A stretch of 64,000 nucleotides of DNA from Virgibacillus halotolerans (lineage in GTDB: Bacteria; Bacillota; Bacilli; Bacillales; Amphibacillaceae). Positions 9,809-18,819 of this stretch are shown here, piece after piece (the first letter of the stretch is position 1; each line of letters begins with the position of its first letter). Position numbers and translations under genes: made by a program. The notes below the pieces were generated by a model. It was not told the DNA's origin and did no database searches. It saw only the letters and a list, made by a program, of their open reading frames with translations. The DNA lies in contig NZ_JAFBEA010000001.1 of assembly GCF_016908515.1 (NCBI RefSeq), positions 186,001 through 250,000 on the forward strand, written 5' to 3'.

Positions 9809-12016
9809 ATGGCTAAAGATGATATTGTTACAATTGAAGATATAATGGAGAATGTTAAAGCGTATCTTTCGGATGATGATGCTGCTTTTATTCGTCGTGC
9901 TTATGAATTTGCAGTAAAGGCACACACAGATCAATACAGAAAGTCCGGTGAACCGTATATTATTCATCCGGTCCAGGTTGCCGGTATTTTAGTAGATCTG
10001 GAAATGGACCCAGAAACCATTGCGGGCGGATTTCTACATGATGTTGTTGAAGATACAGCAATTACACTTGAGGATATAGAAGAAACATTTAATCATGAAG
10101 TGGCCATGCTTGTTGATGGTGTAACCAAATTGGGGAAAATTAAATATAAATCAAAAGAAGCATTACAGGCAGAAAACCATCGGAAGATGTTTGTCGCAAT
10201 GGCCAGGGATATTCGGGTTATTTTAATAAAGCTTGCAGACCGGTTGCACAATATGCGTACATTAAAGCATTTATCTCCCGAGAAACAACGACGCATCTCC
10301 AATGAAACGCTTGAAATCTTCGCTCCATTGGCACATCGATTAGGAATGTCGACGATTAAATGGGAACTAGAAGATACAGCATTACGGTATTTAAATCCAC
10401 AGCAATATTACCGGATCGTACAATTAATGAAACAAAAAAGAGAACAGCGGGAATCTTATATTGCAGAAGTAATGGATGAAGTTTCTGAACAGCTGAAAGA
10501 AGTGAATATCGAAGCTGAAATGTCCGGTAGACCAAAGCATTTATATAGTATTTACCGAAAAATGGTAAAACAAAATAAACAATTCAACGAAATTTATGAT
10601 CTGCTGGCAGTTCGTATTCTTGTTGACAGTATCAAGGATTGTTATGCCGTACTTGGGATTATCCATACATGCTGGAAACCGATGCCAGGCAGGTTCAAAG
10701 ATTATATCGCGATGCCAAAACCTAATTTGTATCAATCCTTGCATACTACGGTTATTGGACCGAAAGGTGATCCATTAGAAGTGCAAATTCGTACAAAAGA
10801 AATGCACGAAATTGCTGAATATGGCATTGCTGCACATTGGGCGTACAAAGAAGGAAAGCAAATAAATAATGATAAGAAATCCTTTGAAGAAAAACTGACA
10901 TGGTTCAGGGAAATTCTAGAATGGCAAAATGACACACACGATGCCGAAGAATTCATGGAGTCATTGAAGGTTGATCTTTTTTCCGATATGGTTTATGTGT
11001 TTACACCGAAGGGCGATGTCATTGAATTACCGTCGGGGTCGGTGCCGCTTGATTTTGCTTATCGAATTCATACAGAAATTGGCAATAAAACCATTGGTGC
11101 GAAAGTAAATGGCAAGATGGAATCACTCGATTATGAATTGAAAAATGGTGATATTATCGAGGTAATGACATCGAAACATTCTTACGGTCCATCGCAGGAT
11201 TGGTTGAATATCACCCAAACCTCCCAGGCAAAAAATAAAATCAGACAATTTTTCAAGAAACAGCGCCGGGAAGAGAACATTATCAAAGGAAAAGAAGCTG
11301 TCTATAAAGAAATTCGGGCATTGAACATCAATCCAAAGGATGCGCTAACGACAGAGAATATCCAGCGTATTAATGAAAAGTTTAATTTCACCAGTGAAGA
11401 AGATCTGTATGCGGCGGTTGGCTATCAGGGAATAACTGCTGCACTAATTGCTACGCGTTTAACGGATAAAATTCGGGAAACAAGGCAGAAAGAACAGGCG
11501 CTTGAGCAGACGTTAGAAGAAGTAAAAACAAAAAATGAAACAGTTGAAAGAAAGTCAGATAAACGGGATTCCGGTGTTCATGTTGAGGGGATCAATAATT
11601 TATTAGTCAGATTATCCAAATGCTGCAACCCGGTACCAGGTGATGAAATCATAGGCTATATTACAAAAGGGCGTGGGGTTTCAGTACATCGAACAGATTG
11701 CCCTAACGTTCAGACGGAAGAGGCTAAACAGCGGTTCCTTCACGTTGAATGGGAAAATGAACAAATGAGTCAAAAGCAATACCATGTGGATTTGGAGATT
11801 TCCGGATATGATCGCAGGGGATTGCTTAATGAAGTCTTACAAGCTGTGAATGAAACAAAAACGAATATTACGCATGTGAACGGTAGATCGGATAGAAATA
11901 AAATAGCGATTATACAAATTACAATTCTAATTCATAATACCAACCATTTACAGAAAATAGTAAAGCGGGTTAAACAAATTAAAGATGTTTATACTGTGAC
12001 ACGCACATTGCAGTAA
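9809..12016 (+). CDS. relA: Bifunctional (p)ppGpp synthetase/hydrolase Rel
   Basis: Makes and degrades the stringent-response alarmone (p)ppGpp. The 735-residue protein has the full domain order: HD hydrolase with H53 and H77-D78 and ED 81-82, synthetase domain (about 200-340, with YQSLHTTVIG), TGS (about 390-450, VYVFTPKGDVIELPSGS), zinc-finger/helical region with CCNPVPGD, and a C-terminal ACT domain. Both active sites appear intact, as in the long Rel of Firmicutes. ATG 9809 follows AAAGGTGAT. It lies in the conserved apt-rel-dtd order. Confidence 0.97.
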   Translation: MAKDDIVTIEDIMENVKAYLSDDDAAFIRRAYEFAVKAHTDQYRKSGEPYIIHPVQVAGILVDLEMDPETIAGGFLHDVVEDTAITLEDIEETFNHEVAMLVDGVTKLGKIKYKSKEALQAENHRKMFVAMARDIRVILIKLADRLHNMRTLKHLSPEKQRRISNETLEIFAPLAHRLGMSTIKWELEDTALRYLNPQQYYRIVQLMKQKREQRESYIAEVMDEVSEQLKEVNIEAEMSGRPKHLYSIYRKMVKQNKQFNEIYDLLAVRILVDSIKDCYAVLGIIHTCWKPMPGRFKDYIAMPKPNLYQSLHTTVIGPKGDPLEVQIRTKEMHEIAEYGIAAHWAYKEGKQINNDKKSFEEKLTWFREILEWQNDTHDAEEFMESLKVDLFSDMVYVFTPKGDVIELPSGSVPLDFAYRIHTEIGNKTIGAKVNGKMESLDYELKNGDIIEVMTSKHSYGPSQDWLNITQTSQAKNKIRQFFKKQRREENIIKGKEAVYKEIRALNINPKDALTTENIQRINEKFNFTSEEDLYAAVGYQGITAALIATRLTDKIRETRQKEQALEQTLEEVKTKNETVERKSDKRDSGVHVEGINNLLVRLSKCCNPVPGDEIIGYITKGRGVSVHRTDCPNVQTEEAKQRFLHVEWENEQMSQKQYHVDLEISGYDRRGLLNEVLQAVNETKTNITHVNGRSDRNKIAIIQITILIHNTNHLQKIVKRVKQIKDVYTVTRTLQ

Positions 12017-12046
12017 CGATTTAAAAGCACAAAGGAGATTGAATCT

Positions 12047-12493
12047 ATGAAGGCAGTCATTCAACGGGCGAAGGATGCACGTGTAATGGTAGGGGATAAG
12101 ATAGCTGGTGAAATTGATAATGGCTATGTCGTATTACTCGGCGTAACCCACGAAGACACTTTGGAAGATGTCAAATACCTGGTCAATAAAATGGTTCATT
12201 TACGCGTGTTCGAAGATGAAAACGAGAAAATGAATCTGTCGCTTATGGATGTGGGGGGCAGTATCCTATCTATATCCCAGTTCACGCTGTTTGCCGATAC
12301 ACGTAAAGGAAGAAGACCTAACTTTATACAGGCGGCGAGGCCGGATCATGCGAAATCCATGTATGAAATGTTTAATCAACTGGTAAGAGAACAAGGTGTT
12401 ACAGTAGAAACCGGCATATTTGGGGAAATGATGAATGTTTCGTTTACGAATGTAGGCCCTGTTACCATTACTTTAGACAGTAAAGAGAATTAA
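12047..12493 (+). CDS. dtd: D-aminoacyl-tRNA deacylase
   Basis: Hydrolyses D-aminoacyl-tRNAs (and glycine mischarged on tRNA-Ala), preventing D-residues from entering proteins. The 148-residue length is typical. The two family signatures are present: [17 protein letters not shown] at about 79-95 and NVGPVTI near the C-terminus, whose Gly-cisPro gives chiral rejection. AAAGGAG precedes ATG 12047 by 10 nt. It lies 30 nt after rel and is likely co-transcribed. Confidence 0.96.
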   Translation: MKAVIQRAKDARVMVGDKIAGEIDNGYVVLLGVTHEDTLEDVKYLVNKMVHLRVFEDENEKMNLSLMDVGGSILSISQFTLFADTRKGRRPNFIQAARPDHAKSMYEMFNQLVREQGVTVETGIFGEMMNVSFTNVGPVTITLDSKEN

Positions 12494-12519
12494 TTTCAGC
12501 AAAATAATTTTGAGCAAAA

Positions 12520-12880
12520 AAGATTACTTCGATAAACTAGTGCAATGTTTCAAAAACCTTTTTCAGAACCTTGAAATGAAAAGGCGTCTCATCAAGGCCT
12601 TTTTCCCGCAGGAGTCTCGCGTATTCCAATTGCTAGGATGGATTTTCATTTTCGGCAGTTTGTATTACCGTTTTGGTTCATCGGAGTCAATTTCATAAAC
12701 ATTTCAACTTATTCTTAGTCCGAAGTATACACAAACAGTTATCATTCATTAATTCGAAGCACTACATCGTTGATTGGAACGGAAAGCGTCCGCCTGCAGT
12801 GGAAATCAACGGTTTTAGTGACCAAAAAACCGGTAATCCCGGGTGGAAGAAAACTCCCACCGAATGAAGTTTCACTTTAT
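12520..12880. repeat. Composite of interspersed repeat remnants in the dtd-amidase spacer (includes copy C)
   Basis: This 475-nt gap (12494-12969) holds no credible gene. It contains TTTTTCCCGCAGGAGTCTCG near 12599, GGAAAGCGTCCGCCTGCAG near 12781 and, at 12850-12880, AAAACTCCCACCGAAT followed by GAAGTTTCACTTTAT, the third copy of the module seen at 1333 and 3870. The first two strings resemble the CGACTCCTGCGGGAAAAGC-type dispersed repeats I know from Bacillus genomes. Short ORFs at 12510-12698 and 12673-12867 have no ribosome binding site and run across the repeats. Confidence 0.55.
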
Positions 12881-12904
12881 AAGTATTCTCATCGAAACTT
12901 AGAC

Positions 12905-12940
12905 TAACACCCACAAGTATCAAAAGCTTGTGGGTGTTTA
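12905..12940. terminator. Bidirectional terminator between dtd and the amidase gene
   Basis: AACACCCACAAG (12906-12917) pairs perfectly with CTTGTGGGTGTT (12927-12938). T residues follow on the plus strand and the stem lies 30 nt past the minus-strand amidase stop, so it can serve both sides. Confidence 0.8.
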
Positions 12941-12969
12941 ATGTATAGATAGAAATCACGTCGATCACA

Positions 12970-14034
12970 TTAATTTGAAAAATACTTTCTTAAACCATTT
13001 GCTATGCCTGAAACAATTTTTTGTTGGTAGGCTGTCGTGCCAAGTAATGCTTCATCGTCTGGATTGGATATAAAGCCGAGTTCAATTAAGATGGCAGGTT
13101 TAAAATTTTGTCTGAGTACTGCAAAGTCTCCCTGCGCTGTCCCACGGCTGTTTGCTTCAGTTTCTTTAATGATTTCTTGCTGAATCTCATTAGCCAGTCG
13201 TTTGTTTTGTTCACTGTAATAATATGTTTCGATACCGGAAACGCTTGGCAATTCAGGCACACTGTTGTAATGAATACTGATAAATGCATCTGTTTCCATC
13301 ACATTGGAAAAAGCGATCCGACTACCTAATGATATAAACTTATCCTCAGGTCTTGTGATAAGAACGTTAGCGCCAAGCATGCCAAGTTCCTGCTCTAGTT
13401 GTTTTGCAGTTAAATCAACGACATCTTTTTCATAAACCCCTGTGGCGCCAATTGCACCGACATCCTTCCCGCCATGTCCAGCATCAATAACGATTGTTTT
13501 GTTTTTTAAACCGGTAGGGGTAGTTGGTGGGTCGGTTTTTACAAGTTGTTTTGATACATATCCACTGACATCATCACCAGAAATTTCATACCAGTCGTCA
13601 TCCTCGGAAACAACCTTGAATTTCGCTCCTTTATCAACAAATTGAGTAATTTTCTCATCAGTAGATGGTCCTTCTCGCAATTGTGTATGATCGTATTGGA
13701 TGATGATTGATTCCGATTTAGTAGTCTGCTCTGTTGTCTGTTGACTTATAGCTGGTTGTTCTTCGGCTTCTTGCTCGATCGTTATGTATTCAGTCAGCAC
13801 CCAGCCTGTTTGATCGTCGAGTTCGATTTCTACCCAATCATTTTGTTCGCTAATAATAGGGAATATATCCGTTGTATTGGCTTGTCCAATAATATCAAAG
13901 TCTGTTCCTGGACCACCTCTAATGTTTAATTGGTCCGTCATAACAACCGCCTTATCAGCATAAATGGTGTCAGGTATAATAAAAAAGGTAAAAAACAAAC
14001 CAATCCATATGATGATGCTTCTTTTTAGCCGCAA
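12970..14034 (-). CDS. N-acetylmuramoyl-L-alanine amidase with two SH3b domains (YrvJ-like)
   Basis: Secreted zinc amidase cleaving the lactyl-peptide bond of peptidoglycan. The 354-residue protein has a signal peptide (about 1-27, ending IYADK), two bacterial SH3 domains (about 30-85 and 110-165, each with a L.(I)R.GP motif) for wall binding, and a C-terminal Amidase_3 domain with the zinc ligands in DAGHGG and SIHYNS and the catalytic Glu in ELGFISN. B. subtilis YrvJ, with more SH3 repeats, is at the same locus after dtd. It is convergent with dtd. AGGGGGG precedes the ATG on the minus strand. Confidence 0.92.
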   Translation of the reverse strand: MRLKRSIIIWIGLFFTFFIIPDTIYADKAVVMTDQLNIRGGPGTDFDIIGQANTTDIFPIISEQNDWVEIELDDQTGWVLTEYITIEQEAEEQPAISQQTTEQTTKSESIIIQYDHTQLREGPSTDEKITQFVDKGAKFKVVSEDDDWYEISGDDVSGYVSKQLVKTDPPTTPTGLKNKTIVIDAGHGGKDVGAIGATGVYEKDVVDLTAKQLEQELGMLGANVLITRPEDKFISLGSRIAFSNVMETDAFISIHYNSVPELPSVSGIETYYYSEQNKRLANEIQQEIIKETEANSRGTAQGDFAVLRQNFKPAILIELGFISNPDDEALLGTTAYQQKIVSGIANGLRKYFSN

Positions 14035-14115
14035 AGAAATTCCCCCCTAATTACTACTAGTATAATAAAATCCCTCCATTTAGGCAAAGCTAAGGAGCAT
14101 AGGGAGGGTTTTGAC

Positions 14116-14289
14116 ATGCGATTACATGAAAACCAATGGAATACTTCTCATAATAAAGAAATCTTCGGTGTGAACTTACATCGATTTATGGAAATAGAAG
14201 CGGATTATAATCATATGGAAATTGCACAGGAACTGGGAATAACACTTGGAGAAGTAAGGATGTTGAAGAAGAAAATGAATCGTGCTTGA
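14116..14289 (+). CDS. Small 57-residue HTH-like protein upstream of the hisS T-box
   Basis: An open reading frame of 57 codons starting MRLHENQWNT and ending with a helix-turn-helix-like segment, MEIAQELGITLGEVRMLKKK (about 34-53), close to the DNA-recognition end of sigma-70 region 4. AGGGAGG lies 8 nt before ATG 14116, a strong start. B. subtilis carries a small gene in the same place between yrvJ and hisS. I do not know its function. Its stop codon overlaps the -35 box of the hisS leader promoter. Its divergent neighbour is the amidase gene, 81 nt away. Confidence 0.7.
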   Translation: MRLHENQWNTSHNKEIFGVNLHRFMEIEADYNHMEIAQELGITLGEVRMLKKKMNRA

Positions 14290-14314
14290 CATTCAACCGT
14301 GTAAAGATTAAGAT
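14286..14314 (+). promoter_or_regulatory. Sigma-A promoter of the hisS-aspS leader
   Basis: TTGACA at 14286-14291, 17-nt spacer, TAAGAT at 14309-14314. The TGA inside TTGACA is the stop codon of the preceding small gene. Transcription would start near 14321. Confidence 0.55.
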
Positions 14315-14320
14315 AATAAT

Positions 14321-14622
14321 CATTCAAATGAATTTAAATAATCACTTATGATGAACACGAAGATAAACATAAATAATGAAAAACCGTTGAAGGAAAAAGT
14401 AATTGGATACCAACCGAAAAGAGAGAAAATGTCATTGGCTGAGAGCATTTTCGCGGGATGGTCTAATGAAAGACATTCCCGAGGATCTATATCGAATCAA
14501 GTAGATATGGACGTCTTGCAGGCGTTAACTGTGAAGAGCGGATGTATTTGATATACATCAATCAGGGTGGCAACGCGGGTAAACTCTCGTCCCTTATTTA
14601 TTTAGGGGACGGGGGTTTTTTA
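14321..14622 (+). promoter_or_regulatory. T-box riboswitch leader of hisS-aspS
   Basis: Tertiary signature AGGGTGGCAACGCGG lies at 14564-14578. It is preceded by the stem III hairpin GATGTAT/ATACATC and a stem I with AAGAGAG and GGCTGAGAGC distal elements. It is followed by a terminator in which CTCTCGTCCC (14584-14593) pairs, partly by G-U, with GGGGACGGGGG and then TTTTTT. Aligning stem I with the alaS leader of this window (GAAA-GCT-AAACCCGAG against GAAA-GAC-ATTCCCGAG) puts an Asp codon, GAC at 14472-14474, in the specifier position. It overlaps a His codon CAT at 14474-14476. The T-box variable base gives UGGC, which matches a tRNA with G73. Confidence 0.92.
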
Positions 14623-14663
14623 TGTTTTCTTAAATAGTAAAATTAAAACAGGGGGTATTTCGG

Positions 14664-15953
14664 ATGAAGTTGAAAGCACCAAGAGGTACGGTTGATATTT
14701 TACCGGAACAAGCAAGAAAATGGCAGTTTGTGGAAGAGCAAATTAAAAATGTGTGCAATAGGTTCCATTTTGAGGAAATTCGGACACCGTTATTCGAACA
14801 TACCGAAGTATTCCAACGTGGAGTTGGTGATTCAACAGATATCGTGCAAAAGGAAATGTATACGTTTGATGACCGGGGTGGCAGAAGCTTAACATTACGC
14901 CCTGAAGGAACGGCTTCCGTTGTACGCGCATTTGTAGAAAATAAGTTGTTCGGTAATCCCAATCAACCGGTTAAATTATATTATTTTGCACAGATGTTCC
15001 GGTACGAACGTCCGCAAAAAGGAAGAATGCGCCAATTAAATCAATTTGGTGTGGAAGTCATGGGAAGTGCTGACCCGGCTGTTGATGCAGAAGTTATTGA
15101 CCTGGCGATGACCATTTATAAAAAACTAGGCTTAAAATCATTGAAGTTAGTGATTAATTCATTAGGTGACAACGAAAGTAGAGCAAGTCACAGACAAGCA
15201 CTTGTCGATCACTTTACACCGGTTAAAGATGAATTATGTCACGACTGCCAAACACGGTTAACACAGAATCCGTTACGCATACTAGACTGTAAAACGGATA
15301 AAGATCATCCGGCAATGAAGACCGCGCCATCCATTTTAGATTATTTAAATGAAGCATCCAAAGCATACTTTGACCAGGTGCAGGATTATTTAACCATGAT
15401 GGACATTGATTATGTAGTAGATAAAAATCTTGTTCGAGGACTTGATTATTATAATCATACTGCCTTTGAGATTATGAGCGAAGCAGAAGGATTTGGTGCC
15501 ATTACAACCCTAACTGGTGGTGGCAGATATAACGGGCTTGCGGAAGAATTAGGAGGACCAGACACCCCAGGAATCGGCTTTGGCATGGGACTCGAGCGCC
15601 TAATCATGGCACTGGAAGCAGAGAACGTTGAAATGCCGATTGATAGGCAGCTGGATTGCTATCTTGTTGCAGTTGGAGAAGATGCAAGTAAAGAAGCGGT
15701 ACGACTTGTCCACGAATTACGAATGAACGGTATCCAAATCGATAAAGATTACCAGGAGCGTAAAATGAAAGGTCAATTTAAGGCAGCTGATCGGTTGAAT
15801 GCGAAATACGTACTGATATTAGGTGAAGACGAACTGGAGAAACAAGTGGTTAATGTAAAAGAGATGGCAACAGGTGAACAAGCGGAAATTCCAATAACAA
15901 GTTTAATGGAAAACATGCAAGAAAAGCTTCTGGGAGGAAATGAACATGCATAA
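14664..15953 (+). CDS. hisS: Histidyl-tRNA synthetase
   Basis: Class II synthetase charging tRNA-His. The 429-residue protein has motif 2 ([13 protein letters not shown], about 113-125), the histidine-specific loops [14 protein letters not shown] (about 257-270) and motif 3 ([11 protein letters not shown], about 305-315), followed by the anticodon-binding domain. AGGGGG lies 8 nt before ATG 14664. It overlaps aspS by 8 nt, so the two form one T-box-controlled operon, the usual Bacillaceae arrangement. Confidence 0.97.
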   Translation: MKLKAPRGTVDILPEQARKWQFVEEQIKNVCNRFHFEEIRTPLFEHTEVFQRGVGDSTDIVQKEMYTFDDRGGRSLTLRPEGTASVVRAFVENKLFGNPNQPVKLYYFAQMFRYERPQKGRMRQLNQFGVEVMGSADPAVDAEVIDLAMTIYKKLGLKSLKLVINSLGDNESRASHRQALVDHFTPVKDELCHDCQTRLTQNPLRILDCKTDKDHPAMKTAPSILDYLNEASKAYFDQVQDYLTMMDIDYVVDKNLVRGLDYYNHTAFEIMSEAEGFGAITTLTGGGRYNGLAEELGGPDTPGIGFGMGLERLIMALEAENVEMPIDRQLDCYLVAVGEDASKEAVRLVHELRMNGIQIDKDYQERKMKGQFKAADRLNAKYVLILGEDELEKQVVNVKEMATGEQAEIPITSLMENMQEKLLGGNEHA

Positions 15954-17715
15954 GCGAATAATGGCAGGAACATTAGGAGAAAAAGACATCAATGAGCAAG
16001 TATTATTAAAAGGCTGGGTGCAAATACGCCGTGATTTGGGCGGGTTAATCTTTATTGATTTCCGTGATAAATCAGGCATTGTGCAAGTTGTATTTAACCC
16101 CGATTTTTCAAAACAAGCATTGGAAATTGCTGAAACGGTAAGAACAGAATATGTGATTGAAGTACAGGGGAAAGTAGTCCTTAGGGATGAATCAACAGTC
16201 AACAAAGCAATGAAAACTGGTAAAATTGAAGTGCTTGCTTCCGAGATTGTCGTATTGAATAAATCGAAAACACCACCATTTGCTATTAAAGATGAGACAG
16301 ATGTAGCGGAGGATTTACGTTTGAAATACCGCTACATGGATTTGCGCAGAAGCAGTTTACAAGAAACATTTAAAATGCGTCATCAAACAACCCAGGCTGT
16401 CAGAAACTTTCTAAATGATGATGGCTTTATGGAAATGGAAACACCAATTTTAACAAAAAGTACGCCAGAAGGGGCACGTGATTATTTGGTCCCAAGCCGA
16501 GTGCATGCAGGTGAATTTTATGCATTGCCACAATCACCACAGCTGTTTAAACAGTTGATAATGATGGGTGGATTTGAAAAATATTATCAGATTGCCCGTT
16601 GCTTCCGTGATGAAGATTTACGCGCCGACCGTCAACCGGAATTTACGCAAATTGATATTGAAACCTCCTTCATGACAAGTGATGAAATCATGGAAATGAC
16701 GGAACAAATGATGAAGCAAGTAATGAAACAAGTAAAAGGTATCGATATGGTATTACCTTTGCAACGTATGCCATATGATGAAGCAATGGCCCGCTTTGGT
16801 TCCGATAAACCGGATACCAGATTTGGTCTGGAGCTAATCGATGTGTCTGAGACATTGGCACAGTCATCCTTTAAAGTGTTCCAGGGAGCGATTGAAGCTG
16901 GTGGCAAGGTTTGTCTATTAAATGTAAAGGGGCAAGCAACAGCATTTTCCCGTAAAGACATTGATAAGTTAACAGATAATGTAAAGGTATATGGTGCAAA
17001 AGGGTTAGCATGGCTGAAGTTCGATGGAGCTGAATTAACTGGTCCAATCGCCAAATTCTTATCTGACAACGAAAAAGCGGACTTGATCACACATGCTGCT
17101 GCCAGTGATGGAGACTTATTATTATTCGTCGCTGACAAAACATCCGTCGTTTATGATAGTTTAGGAGCGCTTCGCCTGAAATTAGGTAAACAGTTAGAAC
17201 TGATTGACGAATCGAAATTTAACTTTCTCTGGGTGACCGATTGGCCGTTACTTGAATATGATGAGGAATCCGGCAGGTACTTTGCTGCCCATCATCCATT
17301 TACCTCTCCGATTGAGTCAGACTATGATAAATTAGAAACGGACCCAGCGAGTGTTCGTGCCAATGCCTATGACCTCGTGTTAAATGGTTATGAATTAGGT
17401 GGCGGATCGATCAGAAACTACCAACGGGATATGCAGGATAAGATGTTTAAAGTACTTGGATTCAGTGAAGAAGAAGCACAATCGCAATTCGGCTTCTTGC
17501 TTGAAGCGTTGGAGTATGGGGCACCACCACATGGTGGAGTGGCATTAGGGTTAGACAGAATTATCATGTTGTTAGCCGGAAGAAGTAACTTGCGGGATAC
17601 GATCCTATTTCCAAAGACCGCTTCAGCATCTGATTTATTAACAGACGCGCCAAACGAAGTAAGTGACGCACAATTGGACGAGTTAGCAATTCAAGTCAAC
17701 AAAAAAGCAGATTGA
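15946..17715 (+). CDS. aspS: Aspartyl-tRNA synthetase
   Basis: Class IIb synthetase charging tRNA-Asp. The 589-residue protein has an N-terminal OB anticodon-binding fold, motif 2 ([18 protein letters not shown], about 215-232), the bacterial GAD insertion domain (about 290-420) and motif 3 ([17 protein letters not shown] near the end). I prefer ATG 15946 over ATG 15940, because GGGAGG (15932-15937) is 8 nt from the former and only 2 nt from the latter. Downstream lies 6S RNA rather than another coding gene. Confidence 0.97.
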   Translation: MHKRIMAGTLGEKDINEQVLLKGWVQIRRDLGGLIFIDFRDKSGIVQVVFNPDFSKQALEIAETVRTEYVIEVQGKVVLRDESTVNKAMKTGKIEVLASEIVVLNKSKTPPFAIKDETDVAEDLRLKYRYMDLRRSSLQETFKMRHQTTQAVRNFLNDDGFMEMETPILTKSTPEGARDYLVPSRVHAGEFYALPQSPQLFKQLIMMGGFEKYYQIARCFRDEDLRADRQPEFTQIDIETSFMTSDEIMEMTEQMMKQVMKQVKGIDMVLPLQRMPYDEAMARFGSDKPDTRFGLELIDVSETLAQSSFKVFQGAIEAGGKVCLLNVKGQATAFSRKDIDKLTDNVKVYGAKGLAWLKFDGAELTGPIAKFLSDNEKADLITHAAASDGDLLLFVADKTSVVYDSLGALRLKLGKQLELIDESKFNFLWVTDWPLLEYDEESGRYFAAHHPFTSPIESDYDKLETDPASVRANAYDLVLNGYELGGGSIRNYQRDMQDKMFKVLGFSEEEAQSQFGFLLEALEYGAPPHGGVALGLDRIIMLLAGRSNLRDTILFPKTASASDLLTDAPNEVSDAQLDELAIQVNKKAD

Positions 17716-17751
17716 TAATGGAAAAAATCATCAAAAACAGCTGCGCTAATA

Positions 17752-17780
17752 TTGAAAAAAGTTAGTTGCTGTGTTATTAT
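17752..17780 (+). promoter_or_regulatory. Sigma-A promoter of 6S RNA
   Basis: TTGAAA (17752-17757), 17-nt spacer, TATTAT (17775-17780), placing initiation about 20 nt before the closing stem of the 6S RNA. Confidence 0.55.
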
Positions 17781-17808
17781 AATTGCAGGAACAAATTAAT
17801 AAGACGAT

Positions 17809-17994
17809 AAATCCTGATGTGTTCGTCTATCCAATACGTTTTGACCGAACAACTGATTACTTGGGAGCCTGAATGGTTTCTATGATGCGTGCATGCCCTT
17901 TATTTATATCGGGAAGCACAATAATTTCATAGAGCGGGGCACCCACCTGCCTGGAGCGGGATCAAAACTAAATTAGACGGCACGATCGGGATTT
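17809..17994 (+). ncRNA. ssrS: 6S RNA (6S-1/BsrA type)
   Basis: Structured RNA that binds sigma-A RNA polymerase and mimics an open promoter. The closing stem AAATCC (17809-17814) pairs with GGGATTT (17988-17994). Conserved blocks seen are CCTGATGTGTTCG near the 5' end, GGGAGCCTGAATGGTTTC and ATGATGCGTGCATGCCC in the middle, and GAGCGGGGCACCCACCTGCC on the 3' side; these match B. subtilis 6S-1 as I remember it. Its place after aspS is also that of bsrA in B. subtilis. A terminator follows at 18009. Exact ends are estimated. Confidence 0.9.
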
Positions 17995-18008
17995 ATTGTA
18001 TACATAAG

Positions 18009-18054
18009 GAAAGGGACGCGATCATTCACTGAGGTGAGTATCGCGTCCCTTTTG
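18009..18054. terminator. Bidirectional terminator between 6S RNA and the rsfA-like gene
   Basis: AAAGGGACGCGAT (18010-18022) pairs perfectly with ATCGCGTCCCTTT (18040-18052) with T residues beyond. It serves 6S RNA on the plus strand and the convergent regulator gene on the minus strand. Confidence 0.88.
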
Positions 18055-18056
18055 AT

Positions 18057-18722
18057 TTAATTCGAACCGTGAGCGAATTGCTCCAGATTACCGTTTTTAT
18101 CCATGCGGAAGGTCGGTGCAGCAACGGATCCTTGATCATCAAGCACGGTCATTTTTCTTGCCCGTTCCATAATTTGGATAAATGACTGGTAATCATTTTG
18201 AATGGTTGTCAATTGTGTTTCTGTTTGTTTTAATAGTTTTTCCAGATTGTTTACTTGTTCTTTTAAGCTGTCATTTTCAGATTGTACCAGTTCCAACGAC
18301 TCTTTTGATTGATTTGAAGCATGATAGTCTTTTTTGACTTCTTTTAAATAACGTATTACAGCATCCATTGTCAATGTAGGTTCTTCCTCTTCGATAACGA
18401 GTGCTGATTCATTGTCTTGGTTACCTTGTGTGTCTTCAATAGCTGGTAATGTAATAACTGGCTTTCTTGTGTTTATCGTTGACACCATGGCACGTTTCTT
18501 TTCTTTTCGCTGTCTTTTTGCAAGATCAATAGCATGATCATATTTCATTCTAACTTCAGCATTCCAGCGGAAACCGCACGCAGCTGATGTCCGGTTTAAT
18601 TGATCACCGACTTCATCAAATGCATTTAATTGTGTACTACCTTCTCTAATATGGCGTAGGACGGTCTCTGCCAATAGCAGATCATCCTCATGTGACCATG
18701 CATCCTGTCTAACTTTCACCAT
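18057..18722 (-). CDS. rsfA: RsfA-family transcriptional regulator
   Basis: Product of 221 residues with an N-terminal Myb/SANT-like DNA-binding domain (about 5-62, tryptophans in DAWSHEDDLLL and FRWNAEVR), a variable linker and a predicted coiled coil (about 130-195). This is the architecture of the prespore-specific regulator RsfA and its paralogue YlbO, which modulate sigma-F/sigma-G programmes in B. subtilis. Which of the two is the true orthologue is not decidable from sequence alone. GGAGATG precedes ATG 18722 on the minus strand. Confidence 0.8.
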   Translation of the reverse strand: MVKVRQDAWSHEDDLLLAETVLRHIREGSTQLNAFDEVGDQLNRTSAACGFRWNAEVRMKYDHAIDLAKRQRKEKKRAMVSTINTRKPVITLPAIEDTQGNQDNESALVIEEEEPTLTMDAVIRYLKEVKKDYHASNQSKESLELVQSENDSLKEQVNNLEKLLKQTETQLTTIQNDYQSFIQIMERARKMTVLDDQGSVAAPTFRMDKNGNLEQFAHGSN

Positions 18723-18819
18723 GTTTGTTCATCTCCTTTTTTCAATAACAACATACACTAGACTTTGTATTTTATATTTATTGTTGCCATTGAAATGGGA
18801 AATTATACATGCTGGTCTA

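Noticed and set aside
12510-12867. Two short plus-strand ORFs after dtd
   Set aside because: They overlap interspersed repeat strings, lack start signals and resemble no protein.
14348-14551. 67-codon ORF in the hisS leader
   Set aside because: It lies inside T-box stem I and has no ribosome binding site; the conserved RNA explains the sequence.
16632-17138. 168-codon minus-strand ORF opposite aspS
   Set aside because: Antisense shadow of aspS without a ribosome binding site.
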